Shown here: piece by piece, positions 38,788-46,639 of the stretch
Position numbering within the stretch: the stretch's first letter is position 1
Layout: the number at the start of each line of letters is the position of its first letter
DNA from: JAWWBN01 sp033720955
GTDB taxonomy: Bacteria > Acidobacteriota > Thermoanaerobaculia > Multivoradales > JAHEKO01
NCBI GenBank assembly: GCA_033720955.1
Contig: JAWWBN010000001.1
Coordinates: forward strand, 1-58,278
Direction: 5' to 3'
Length of the DNA stretch: 58,278 nt
Translations under genes and position numbers: made by a program
The notes under the pieces: model-generated
Seen by the model: the letters and a program-made list of their open reading frames with translations, nothing else
Told to the model about the DNA's origin: nothing
Database searches by the model: none

Positions 38788-40674
38788 ATGCCCCGAGCCC
38801 TCGGCGTTTCCTCTCGCACCGCGCGGCTGCTCGTCGCCGTGGTCTTCGGCGCAACGGTCGCCGGCTGCACGGCCATCGCGGAGAGGGTGGCCCAGCATCT
38901 GGTCGAGAAGGACGTCAAGAAGCTGGACCACGACTTCGAGCTCTTCGAAGGCGACCTGGCCCTCTTCCGAAAGTGTCTGGGCGAGCGCGGGGGAAGCTGC
39001 CAGGGCGCGGGCGCCACCGCGCTGCCCCACTCCACCCAGGAGGGGGCGACGATCCAGCCGACGGCGCCGGGCTCGAGCGCCACCCTGGCCGAGTCGGTGG
39101 CCAGGCTGCCGTCCGGTCACCCCGCCCGGACCGCGCACGCGGTGCTGCCGCACCCGGTGGTTCGCCAGGCCGCCGCCCTCCACGATCACCTCCGCGGCGT
39201 GCCGCCGGCCGCCGGCAGCGGTCTCGCCGTCGAGAGCGGCACCTCCGCCGCCGGCGGGCGCAGCAGCACCGTCACCCTGGAGCTGCCGATCGGCCGCAGC
39301 GAGGAGCTTCACGACGGCCTCCTGTCCAGTACCGGAAACGGCGGCTGGGAGGCGCTTCACGACCACTGCCGAGGGCTCCTCGAGCGCGACTCCGGCGGTG
39401 CCGACCGCTCGCGGCTGGAGGCGGACTGCCGCCGGATCGCCTTCATCCGCGGCTATCTCGCCGCCTACTTTCGGAAGGGAGAGTTCGTGGAGGTGGACGT
39501 CGAGCTCGCCGGCGCCATCCGGGCCGTCAACCGGGGCGCCCGGGAGGTCGAGACGTCCCTCGACGGCCTGAAGGGGGAGATCGCGCGGCTCGAGGCGGAG
39601 GTCGGCGCGGCCGAGAAGGAGGCGCTGCAGAAGACGAGCGCCGACGCCGCCGCGATCGCCTCGGAGGTGGAGGCGCTGATCAGCCGGGTCGAAGGGCAGA
39701 TCGTGCGGCGCTACGGAGCCCGGGCGCGGCGCATCTTCGAGGGCCTGGCGGGTCTCACGAGGAAGCTGGCCGACGCGGCCCGGAAGCTGGCCGAGAGCGC
39801 CGAGGCGGAGCTGGCCCAGGAGGTCGAAAGCGCCCTGGCCGCGGTGGACCGGGCGCTGGACGAGGTCCAGCGGCAGCTCGGGGAGCTGGAGACCGAGGTG
39901 GGCGACGTGGACGAGAAGGTGGTGGCCGAGATCGACGACGAGCTGGGCAGGGCGGACAGGGCGCTGAGCAACGTCTTCAAGGTGACCCGGACGGGCTTCG
40001 TCTCGCGGGACGCGACCTTCCAGGCGCGGCTGCCCACCCTGCAGGTGGTCCTCGACCCCACCGTGCGGCGGCTCATCACGGTCGAGGACGTGGACACGGG
40101 CCAGACCCTGACGGGCGCCTCGGACCTGGCCGACCTGGGGGTGGCCACCGACGCCTCGGGGGTCGGGACCGGCAGCTCGATCGGCGCGGAGATCGTGCGC
40201 GTCTTCCTGGAGGCGATCTTCGACGCCGGGGAGGGGCTCCCGGCCGTGGCCGCGCCGAACGCCCCGCGACCCACCGGGCTCGACCTGGGACCGTTCTCGC
40301 TGCCCCTGTTCACCTCGCCCATGGGCAACGTGGACGCCGGCGACCTCACGCGGATGACCCACACCAACGACCAGGTCGCCGCCCGCACGCGAGCCATCAC
40401 CGCCCGCGTGATCGCCGGCATCGGCCCCTTCAGCCTGAACAACGCGGCGCTGGAGGACTTCCTGGTGGAGATCATCGCCACCAGCGTCCGCAAGGCCACC
40501 GCCAAGGCCACCTGGTGCTGGTATGCCTGCAACCTGGACGTGGACCTGGCGACCCTCGGGCGGGACGCCGATACCGCGGTCGACGACAAGGTGGACCAGG
40601 AGAAGCGGAGGATCGACCGCTACTTCGACGAGAGGGCCGAGAAGGTGCGGCTGCGGCTGCGGCTGAGCGAGTGA
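38788..40674 (+). CDS. Coiled-coil lipoprotein of unknown function
   Basis: The 628-residue protein has a signal peptide ending in the lipobox TVAGC. A low-complexity Ala/Ser/Thr/Gly region (~80-190) precedes a long helical, charge-rich stretch (~230-390; e.g. EVETSLDGLKGEIARLEAEV and ELAQEVESALAAVDRALDEVQRQL) that should form coiled coils. A second domain (~400-628) contains FTSPMGNVDAGDLTRMTHTNDQVAARTRAI and ends in an Arg-rich tail. I do not recognise the family. It is a single gene with a good ribosome-binding site and may be a structural envelope component, which is inference only. Confidence 0.75.
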   Translation: MPRALGVSSRTARLLVAVVFGATVAGCTAIAERVAQHLVEKDVKKLDHDFELFEGDLALFRKCLGERGGSCQGAGATALPHSTQEGATIQPTAPGSSATLAESVARLPSGHPARTAHAVLPHPVVRQAAALHDHLRGVPPAAGSGLAVESGTSAAGGRSSTVTLELPIGRSEELHDGLLSSTGNGGWEALHDHCRGLLERDSGGADRSRLEADCRRIAFIRGYLAAYFRKGEFVEVDVELAGAIRAVNRGAREVETSLDGLKGEIARLEAEVGAAEKEALQKTSADAAAIASEVEALISRVEGQIVRRYGARARRIFEGLAGLTRKLADAARKLAESAEAELAQEVESALAAVDRALDEVQRQLGELETEVGDVDEKVVAEIDDELGRADRALSNVFKVTRTGFVSRDATFQARLPTLQVVLDPTVRRLITVEDVDTGQTLTGASDLADLGVATDASGVGTGSSIGAEIVRVFLEAIFDAGEGLPAVAAPNAPRPTGLDLGPFSLPLFTSPMGNVDAGDLTRMTHTNDQVAARTRAITARVIAGIGPFSLNNAALEDFLVEIIATSVRKATAKATWCWYACNLDVDLATLGRDADTAVDDKVDQEKRRIDRYFDERAEKVRLRLRLSE

Positions 40675-40735
40675 GCACAGGTCGCCGGAGAGGATCTCGG
40701 GGACGGCTCGCCGATCCGCTCGGAGGCCGCACGGC

Positions 40736-40741
40736 TAGACT
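40736..40741 (+). promoter_or_regulatory. Possible -10 box (TAGACT) immediately before the DUF2891 gene
   Basis: TAGACT ends 7 bases before the ATG at 40749, so transcription from it would start at or next to the start codon and give a leaderless mRNA. No Shine-Dalgarno-like purine run precedes the ATG, which agrees with this reading. Confidence 0.4.
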
Positions 40742-40748
40742 TCCCGGC

Positions 40749-41819
40749 ATGCGGTGGCTCGTCGCTCTCGCCCTCGTGGCCACCCCCCCGGTCGGCGCCG
40801 CCGACCTCGACGCCCCGTTCGCTGAGCGCTTCGCGCAGCTCGCCCTCGACTGCATGCATCGCGAGTACCCGAACAAGATCGCGCACGTGCTGCGGAGCGA
40901 CGACGACGTGCGGCCGCCGCGGCAGCTCACTCCGGCCTTCTTCGGCTGCTACGACTGGCACTCCGCGGTCCACGGGCACTGGCTGCTGGTGCGTCTGGCG
41001 CGCAGCTCTCCCGACGCGCCCTTCGCCGCCCCGGCTCTGGCGGCCGTGGACAGCACTCTCACGCCGGAGAAGATCGCGGGCGAGGTGGCCTACCTCGAGG
41101 GAGAGGGCCGCACCTCCTTCGAGCGGCCGTACGGCCTCGCCTGGCTGCTGCAGCTCGCCGCCGAGGTGCGAGAGTGGGACGAGCCGCGGGCTCGACGGTG
41201 GGCCGCCACCCTCGCGCCGCTGGAGCAGGCCGCCGCGGACCGCCTCGCGGAGTGGCTCCCCAAGCTCGACTACGCCATCCGGGTCGGCGAGCACTCGCAG
41301 ACCGCCTTCGCCTTCGGCCTCATCCTGGACTGGGCGCGGGCCGCCGGCGACGAGGAGATGGAGCGCCTCATCGCCGAGCGGGTGCGGCGCTTCTACCTCG
41401 GAGACGAGGCCTGCCCGCTCCACTATGAGCCCGGGGGTCAGGACTTCCTCTCGCCCTGCCTGGCGGAGGCGGATCTGGTGCGCCGCCTCCTGGGCGCCGA
41501 GGAGTTCGCGGATTGGCTTGGCCGCTTCCTCCCGGGGATCCCGTCCGACGGCAGCCCCTGGGCCCTGGCGCCGGCCGTGGTCTCCGACCGCTCCGACCCC
41601 AAGCTGGCCCACCTGGACGGCCTCAACCTGAGCCGGGCCTGGATGCTCGAGGGGATCGCCGCCGGCCTGCCCTCGGAGGATCCGCGCAGACCGGCGCTTC
41701 GGGGGGCCGCCGCCGAGCACCGCGCCGCGGGCCTCGAGGGGGTGACCGGCGAGCACTACGAGGGCGGACATTGGCTGGGCAGCTTCGCGGTCTACCTGTT
41801 GACCGGCCGCGGGCTCTGA
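40749..41819 (+). CDS. DUF2891-family exported protein
   Basis: The 356-residue protein has a short signal peptide (MRWLVALALVATPPVGAADL). The body matches DUF2891: HREYPNKIAHVL, LTPAFFGCYDWHSAVHGHWLLVRLAR, a helical middle part like an alpha/alpha-toroid, and GEHYEGGHWLGSFAVYLLTG at the end. The family's function was unknown to me; conserved His and Asp residues in GCYDWHSAVHGHW suggest an enzymatic pocket. The fold resembles alpha/alpha-barrel glycan-active enzymes only in general style, so no substrate is proposed. Confidence 0.88.
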   Translation: MRWLVALALVATPPVGAADLDAPFAERFAQLALDCMHREYPNKIAHVLRSDDDVRPPRQLTPAFFGCYDWHSAVHGHWLLVRLARSSPDAPFAAPALAAVDSTLTPEKIAGEVAYLEGEGRTSFERPYGLAWLLQLAAEVREWDEPRARRWAATLAPLEQAAADRLAEWLPKLDYAIRVGEHSQTAFAFGLILDWARAAGDEEMERLIAERVRRFYLGDEACPLHYEPGGQDFLSPCLAEADLVRRLLGAEEFADWLGRFLPGIPSDGSPWALAPAVVSDRSDPKLAHLDGLNLSRAWMLEGIAAGLPSEDPRRPALRGAAAEHRAAGLEGVTGEHYEGGHWLGSFAVYLLTGRGL

Positions 41820-41924
41820 GCCGCGCGAGCTCCTGGCCCGCCACGCCGCCTCGGCGGCAGGGTGAACAGCGGCAGGTGCAGACGCGCTCTGGCTGCGGGC
41901 CGGGCGTCCAAGGCGCCGAGAAGC

Positions 41925-44507
41925 TCAGCGGGCGGCTTCGACCAGGCTCCCGTAGTAGAGCGCGTTGAAGAGCAGCTTGAAGGTGCGCAGGGGCTGCGCC
42001 CGGTGCTGGGCCCGGAAGCCGATCAGGATGACGTGGCCGTCGCCGACCTGGAACTCGACCACGGCGGCGCGCCGCTCCAGCTTCTGGGCCCCCTTCAGAT
42101 AGCCGCTGACCAGGATGTCGTCGCGGTGGTCGGGGTAGCGGGCCACCACCCGCCGGTCGAAGCGGGCGTCGGGCAGACGGGTCCGGAAGGCGGGGGAGGA
42201 GGCGAAGTAGCCCGCCTCTTCCTGCCGCAGGCCGTAGCCCAGCGGGTGGCCGGTGTCCACCAGGAGACGCACCAGGGTGCCCGGGGCGGAGAAGTCGTCG
42301 TCGCCGTCGCCCAGGACGTCGCTCACCGGCAGCTCGAAGAGGTCGATCAGGTACTCGGCCGAGCTGTCGAGGGCCACCACGGTGCCGCCGTTGCGGACCC
42401 ACTCCTTCAGCCGCTCGCCCCCTTCGCTCCCCACTCCGCCGGCGTACTCGGGGGGCAGCGGGCTCCAGAAGCGGGCGCCGCGGCCGGACGGCTCGCCCTT
42501 CTCGATGATCGACTTGCCGACGTCGGGGAAGAGGATGGTGGCGAGGCCGTCGAAGCTGCCGTCGCGAACGTCCTCGTTGGCCAGATTGCGGAAGGGAAAC
42601 TCGTAGCCCTCCAGCAGAAAGCGGGTCCATCCCTCGTCCATGCTGGCCACCCACGGCTTGAAGAGGCCCACCGTGACCGGACGGACCTGCAGGCGGCCGC
42701 TGACCGGCACGGCGTCGGCGGCCTCCACGGGCAGGTGCAGCTCGTCGGCCAGGGCCTGCAGCTCGGCCGCCGTGACCTCCTCGGCGGGGATCCAGACGTC
42801 TCCGACCTTGGCGTCGCCATGCTCCTCGGTCAGCCAGTAGATCCGCTTGCCCGCCGCCAGCAGTCGGTTCATGGCCGCGTAGACCGAGTCGTGGGAGTGG
42901 GAGAGCAGGTAGCCGTTGTCGCTGGGAGCCACGGTGACCGACGGCCAGGCCATCGTCTCGACGGCGGCCAGGCCGGCGGCCTGGAACGGCCGGTCGAGCT
43001 CGTCGATCGCGACCCCCATGAGAAGCGGCAGCGACCAGGCGGTGACGTCGTAGGGCGGGAAGATCGGCCCCCCCTCATAGGGGCGGATCTCTGGGTAGCG
43101 CTGCCGGCGGAGCATGGTGAGCAGGAAGGCCCGGTACGGCTGCGCGGCCGGCACCACCCAGCTTCCCGCCGGGTAGGTCGTCCGGCCCACGGTGAAGGGC
43201 TCGTCGGCGCGCTGCACGGTGACGCCGTGCCGCAGCAGCAGCTCCACCAGGCGTCCGGCCGCCCCGGGGTCGTGCTGGTCCGGGGGGACGACCCAGCCGA
43301 AGGGCGCCTCGGCACGGCCCGCGGCGACCTGCCGGGCCCCCATCCGGTAGAAGTTCGCCAGCAGCTCCTCGCGGTAGTCGGAGCAGGTCTCGAGCGCCGC
43401 CCAGGTGGCGATCAACTCGTACTCGACGATGTCGCGCAGCCGCCACCAGCCGCCGGGCCAGGGGGAGGGAAAGTTGGCGCGGCGCTTGTACTCGGGCAGG
43501 CCCTTGCGGCCGCCCGCCAGCTCCCCGGGGTCGATGTGGATGGGCGTCGCGATGCGGACGCTCGCCACCTCCGTCAGGAGGCCGGTGACGTTCTTCCACC
43601 AGGCCGTGTTGCGGGTGCCGCCCGGCCAGTAGCTGTCGAAGATCATGTTGTGGCCGACCCCGGTCTTGCCCGCCTCCTCCAGCCGGTAGGACATGTTGGT
43701 GCCGATGAGGTCCGCCTGGCGGAAGATCAGCGAGTCGACCTCCAGCGCCAGGGGGTCGGTCTGGGGCGGAACGAACATCCGCGGCCCGGTGGAGCCCATC
43801 TGGTGCTCGTCGATGAAGACCTGCGGGAACCAGCGGTGGTAGAGCAGATCGTTGACGTTCCGCGTCTCGGCCTGGGTCAGCATGTAGAAGTCGCGGTTGT
43901 TGTCGTGCCCCACGTAGTGCTGGTAGAGCCACGGCATGCGGCCGCCCTCGAACTCGGTGCCGAGCTGCTTCTCGTACCAGTCGATCACCAGCACCTGGCC
44001 ATCGGGGTTGATCGACGGCATGAGCAGCAGGATGACGTTCTCCATCCAGGCCAGCCGGTCGGGATCGGTGGTGGTGGCGAACTGGTAGGCGAACTCCGTC
44101 GCCATCTGGGTGCACCCCACCTCCGTGGCGTGGATCGTGCAGGTCACCAGCACGATCGCCCTGCCCTCGGCGGCGAGCCGTGCGGCTCGCTCCGGGGTGA
44201 GGCGATCGGGCCGGGCGAGCTCTGCCGCGATGCCTCGGTAGCGCTCGAGATCGGCCTGATTGGCGGCCGACGTGAGAACCACCGTGACCATCTCGTTGCC
44301 CAGGGTGGAGGTGCCGGCGCTCTCGACGGAGACGCGATCGGAATTCTGCGCCACCAGCCGGAGGTATTCGAGGACGCGGGGATAGGGCGCCAGCTTGCGG
44401 TCGGCGCCCACCGGGTGCCCGAGGAACTCCTCCGGCGACGGTGGCTGGGCGGCAGCGGAGAACGAGATTGCCAGCAAGAGAAGCGCGACGGCGACGGTCC
44501 GGGTCAT
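41925..44507 (-). CDS. M14-family zinc carboxypeptidase, large exported form
   Basis: From ATG 44507 the protein is 860 residues with a signal peptide (TVAVALLLLAISFSAAAQ). The peptidase domain has the zinc motif HATE (His126, Glu129), LLLMPSINPDGQVLV, GHDNNRDFYM (substrate-binding Asn-Arg) and FIDEHQMGSTGPRMFVPP. The long C-terminal half resembles a class-I glutamine-amidotransferase-like module (VVALDSSAEYLIDLF, GHVILIGFRAQHRAQPLRTFKLLFNALYYGS). Such large M14 proteins are common in protein-degrading Acidobacteriota and Bacteroidota. The longer frame to 44576 adds only an Arg-rich stretch and is not used. Confidence 0.93.
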   Translation of the reverse strand: MTRTVAVALLLLAISFSAAAQPPSPEEFLGHPVGADRKLAPYPRVLEYLRLVAQNSDRVSVESAGTSTLGNEMVTVVLTSAANQADLERYRGIAAELARPDRLTPERAARLAAEGRAIVLVTCTIHATEVGCTQMATEFAYQFATTTDPDRLAWMENVILLLMPSINPDGQVLVIDWYEKQLGTEFEGGRMPWLYQHYVGHDNNRDFYMLTQAETRNVNDLLYHRWFPQVFIDEHQMGSTGPRMFVPPQTDPLALEVDSLIFRQADLIGTNMSYRLEEAGKTGVGHNMIFDSYWPGGTRNTAWWKNVTGLLTEVASVRIATPIHIDPGELAGGRKGLPEYKRRANFPSPWPGGWWRLRDIVEYELIATWAALETCSDYREELLANFYRMGARQVAAGRAEAPFGWVVPPDQHDPGAAGRLVELLLRHGVTVQRADEPFTVGRTTYPAGSWVVPAAQPYRAFLLTMLRRQRYPEIRPYEGGPIFPPYDVTAWSLPLLMGVAIDELDRPFQAAGLAAVETMAWPSVTVAPSDNGYLLSHSHDSVYAAMNRLLAAGKRIYWLTEEHGDAKVGDVWIPAEEVTAAELQALADELHLPVEAADAVPVSGRLQVRPVTVGLFKPWVASMDEGWTRFLLEGYEFPFRNLANEDVRDGSFDGLATILFPDVGKSIIEKGEPSGRGARFWSPLPPEYAGGVGSEGGERLKEWVRNGGTVVALDSSAEYLIDLFELPVSDVLGDGDDDFSAPGTLVRLLVDTGHPLGYGLRQEEAGYFASSPAFRTRLPDARFDRRVVARYPDHRDDILVSGYLKGAQKLERRAAVVEFQVGDGHVILIGFRAQHRAQPLRTFKLLFNALYYGSLVEAAR

Positions 44508-45247
44508 CCTCTTCCTCCGAGAAGATCGGTGTCTCGCGGCGGGCGGCCGGGGTCGGGAACCGGAGAAGGCTAGCACGGCTCCCGCTGGCGCTGGCGGCGG
44601 TTCTGGCGTGTCCGCCGGAGCTCGCCGCCGCCGAGGGCCCGGCGCCGGCTCGCGAGGAGCTCAGGTACCGGTGGCGACTCGGCGGGGTGGGCGGCACCCT
44701 CGCCCGCGTCTTCGTCCCCGGCAGGGGCGAGGGCCGGCTGATCACCGAGCCGGTGGGGCCGGGCGAGCGGCGGACCGTGCTGAAGATCACCTCGCAGGAC
44801 GCCGACGGCGAGGAGTACTGGCTCTGGGGCTCGCGGCTCGACGCCGCCACGCTGGACGCGCGGGAGGCCTGGAACGAGTCGTACTACCGGCAGCGCGAGA
44901 AGCGGCGCGAGACGACCCTCGACGAGCCGGGGGTGATCGACATCCCGTCGGGCATCCACCTGCTGCGCCGCCGTCCTCCGACCGAGCCGCTGGAGCTCGA
45001 GCTCTGGACCGACGGCAAGATCTACCCGGTGCTCATCGAGCCGGGCCGAAAGGAGCAGCGCCAGGTGGACGGCCGGACGACGATCGTAGACCACTTCGTG
45101 ATCGAGGGCCGCGACGTGCCGGACCGGCGGGTCTGGAAGGGCCGGCTCGACGTGTGGCTGACCCCCGACGAGGCCGCCGTCCCCGTGGAGATCGTCTACC
45201 GGCGCAAGGGCGGAAAGGTCCACCTGGACCTGGTCCCGCCCGAGTAG
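44441..45247 (+). CDS. DUF3108-like exported protein (start uncertain)
   Basis: The recognisable part begins at about 44640: AREELRYRWRLGGVGGTLARVFV, then FVIEGRDVPDRRVWKGRLDVWLTPDEAAVPVEIVYRRKGG. This matches the general pattern of DUF3108 proteins, which are small exported beta-rich proteins of unknown role. A signal-peptide-like stretch (RLARLPLALAAVLACPPELAAAEG) precedes it. The only in-frame ATG is 44441, which overlaps the divergent M14 gene by 67 bases. No ATG, GTG or TTG lies between it and the signal peptide, so either the overlap is real or an unusual start codon is used. Confidence 0.6.
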   Translation: MAGRQRRTRLPAREARRRRSGSSSSSEKIGVSRRAAGVGNRRRLARLPLALAAVLACPPELAAAEGPAPAREELRYRWRLGGVGGTLARVFVPGRGEGRLITEPVGPGERRTVLKITSQDADGEEYWLWGSRLDAATLDAREAWNESYYRQREKRRETTLDEPGVIDIPSGIHLLRRRPPTEPLELELWTDGKIYPVLIEPGRKEQRQVDGRTTIVDHFVIEGRDVPDRRVWKGRLDVWLTPDEAAVPVEIVYRRKGGKVHLDLVPPE

Positions 45248-45290
45248 AGCTCCGGCTCCCGGCCGGCTCCACTTCTGCGGCGGACGCTGG

Positions 45291-45296
45291 TAGCCT
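45291..45296 (+). promoter_or_regulatory. Possible -10 box (TAGCCT) immediately before the sialidase-fold gene
   Basis: TAGCCT, preceded by GG, ends 7 bases before the GTG at 45304. As for the DUF2891 gene, this spacing would give a leaderless or nearly leaderless transcript. It is a weaker match than TAGACT. Confidence 0.3.
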
Positions 45297-45303
45297 TCCG
45301 CCG

Positions 45304-46509
45304 GTGAGATTCTCCGCCGCGCCCCTGCTTCCGCTCCTGATCGCCGCCTGCGGCGCGCCGGCGGTCGAGTCCCCGGCCGCTCTCGAGAGCCGGGAGCTGC
45401 CGACTCCCGCCGCCGCCGGGTCGTTCGCGCCGCGGCTGACCGCCGTCGGGGAGGAGGCCGGTCTGACCTGGATCGAGAAGACCGGGGCGGAGGGGCGGCA
45501 CCGGATCCGGTTCGCCCGGCTGGACGGCGTCCGCTGGTCTGCCCCGTCCACCATCGTCGCGGGCGACGACCTGTTCGCCAACTGGGCCGACCTCCCGGCC
45601 GCGGTCGCCGGGGGGGACGGCGCCCTGTACGCCCACTGGCTGGCCAAGACCGGCGAGGAGACCTACGCCTACTCGATCTTCCTGGCGCGCTCCGACGACG
45701 AGGGGAGCCACTGGCGGCCCCTCGGTCGGCTCAACGACGACGACACCTCGACGGAGCACGGCTTCGTCTCCTGGCTGCCCGAGGAGGCTGGCGTGCGGGC
45801 GGTCTGGCTGGACGGGCGCGAGATGGCGTCCGGCGGGCCGATGACCCTGCGCACGGCCCTGGTCGACGCCTCGGGCGCCGGCGCCGGGCAGCTCCTGGAC
45901 GAGCGGGTGTGCGAGTGCTGCAACACCGCCGCGGCCCGGTCCGGGGACGGGACCGTCCTGGTCGCCTATCGCGATCGCGCGGCCGGCGAGGTGCGCGACA
46001 TCGCCACCGTCCGAGGTGGCGCCGGTGGCTGGAGCGAGCCCATGGTGCCGCACGCCGACGGCTGGGGGATCCCCGGCTGCCCCGTCAACGGCCCCGGCGT
46101 CGCGGCCGCGGGGTCCGACGCGGCCCTCGTCTGGTTTACCGCCGCCGGCGGCGCTCCGACGGTCCGCGCGGCCCTCTCGAGCGACGGCGGAGAGACCTTC
46201 GCCCCCGCGTGGACCGTGGACGCGGAGGGACCGCTGGGACGGGTGGACGCGGCCTGGTGGGGCGACGCGGCGTGGGTCGTCTGGATGGCCCCCGACGGCG
46301 ACGAGGCCGAGGTGCGGCTGGCCCGCGTCTCCGAAGAGGGTCCCGCCGAGCCCCTGGTGGTGGCCCGCACCTCCGCGGCCCGCGCCAGCGGCTTCCCTCG
46401 CCTGCTGGCCCAGGAGCGCCGGCTCCTCGTCGCCTGGACCGAGGTGGCCGACGGCTCTCCCCGGCAGGTGCGGCTGGCCGAAGTGCCCCTGGCCGCGTCC
46501 AGCCAGTAG
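45304..46509 (+). CDS. Sialidase/BNR-fold lipoprotein
   Basis: The 401-residue protein starts at GTG 45304 and has a lipobox (LPLLIAAC). The mature part is a six-bladed-propeller type protein with repeated Asp-box-like units (ARSDDEGSHWRPL, ALSSDGGETFAPAW), as in exo-alpha-sialidases and BNR-repeat proteins. ERVCECCNT is an unusual Cys cluster (C-x-CC). I do not see the Arg triad of true sialidases with certainty, so glycan binding or an unrelated propeller role is possible. It lies 56 bases after the DUF3108-like gene. Confidence 0.75.
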   Translation: MRFSAAPLLPLLIAACGAPAVESPAALESRELPTPAAAGSFAPRLTAVGEEAGLTWIEKTGAEGRHRIRFARLDGVRWSAPSTIVAGDDLFANWADLPAAVAGGDGALYAHWLAKTGEETYAYSIFLARSDDEGSHWRPLGRLNDDDTSTEHGFVSWLPEEAGVRAVWLDGREMASGGPMTLRTALVDASGAGAGQLLDERVCECCNTAAARSGDGTVLVAYRDRAAGEVRDIATVRGGAGGWSEPMVPHADGWGIPGCPVNGPGVAAAGSDAALVWFTAAGGAPTVRAALSSDGGETFAPAWTVDAEGPLGRVDAAWWGDAAWVVWMAPDGDEAEVRLARVSEEGPAEPLVVARTSAARASGFPRLLAQERRLLVAWTEVADGSPRQVRLAEVPLAASSQ

Positions 46510-46536
46510 AGTAGCCTCCCGACGGCGCAGGGGCGC

Positions 46537-46613
46537 GGGCGGTTAGCTCAGTCGGTCAGAGCACCTGCTTTACACGCAGGGGGCCACTGGTTCGAGTCCA
46601 GTACCGCCCACCA
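46537..46613 (+). tRNA. tRNA-Val (anticodon UAC)
   Basis: A complete cloverleaf: acceptor GGGCGGT pairs with ACCGCCC; D-arm GCTC/GAGC; anticodon stem CCTGC/GCAGG with loop TTTACAC giving anticodon TAC; T-arm ACTGG-TTCGAGT-CCAGT; discriminator A and encoded CCA (46611-46613). A TAGAGT at 46507-46512 is a possible -10 box. The valS start codon follows after 26 bases with no room for a terminator, so tRNA and valS are probably on one transcript and the tRNA is cut out by RNase processing. Confidence 0.95.
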
Positions 46614-46639
46614 CCGCCGCCGCGAGGAGACCGGGCGAG

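Noticed and set aside
38591..38854. 87-codon minus-strand frame ending at the orphan hairpin
   Set aside because: Composition is Arg/Ala/Pro-rich, it overlaps the lipoprotein start in antisense and no ribosome-binding site is evident; recorded only in connection with the hairpin.
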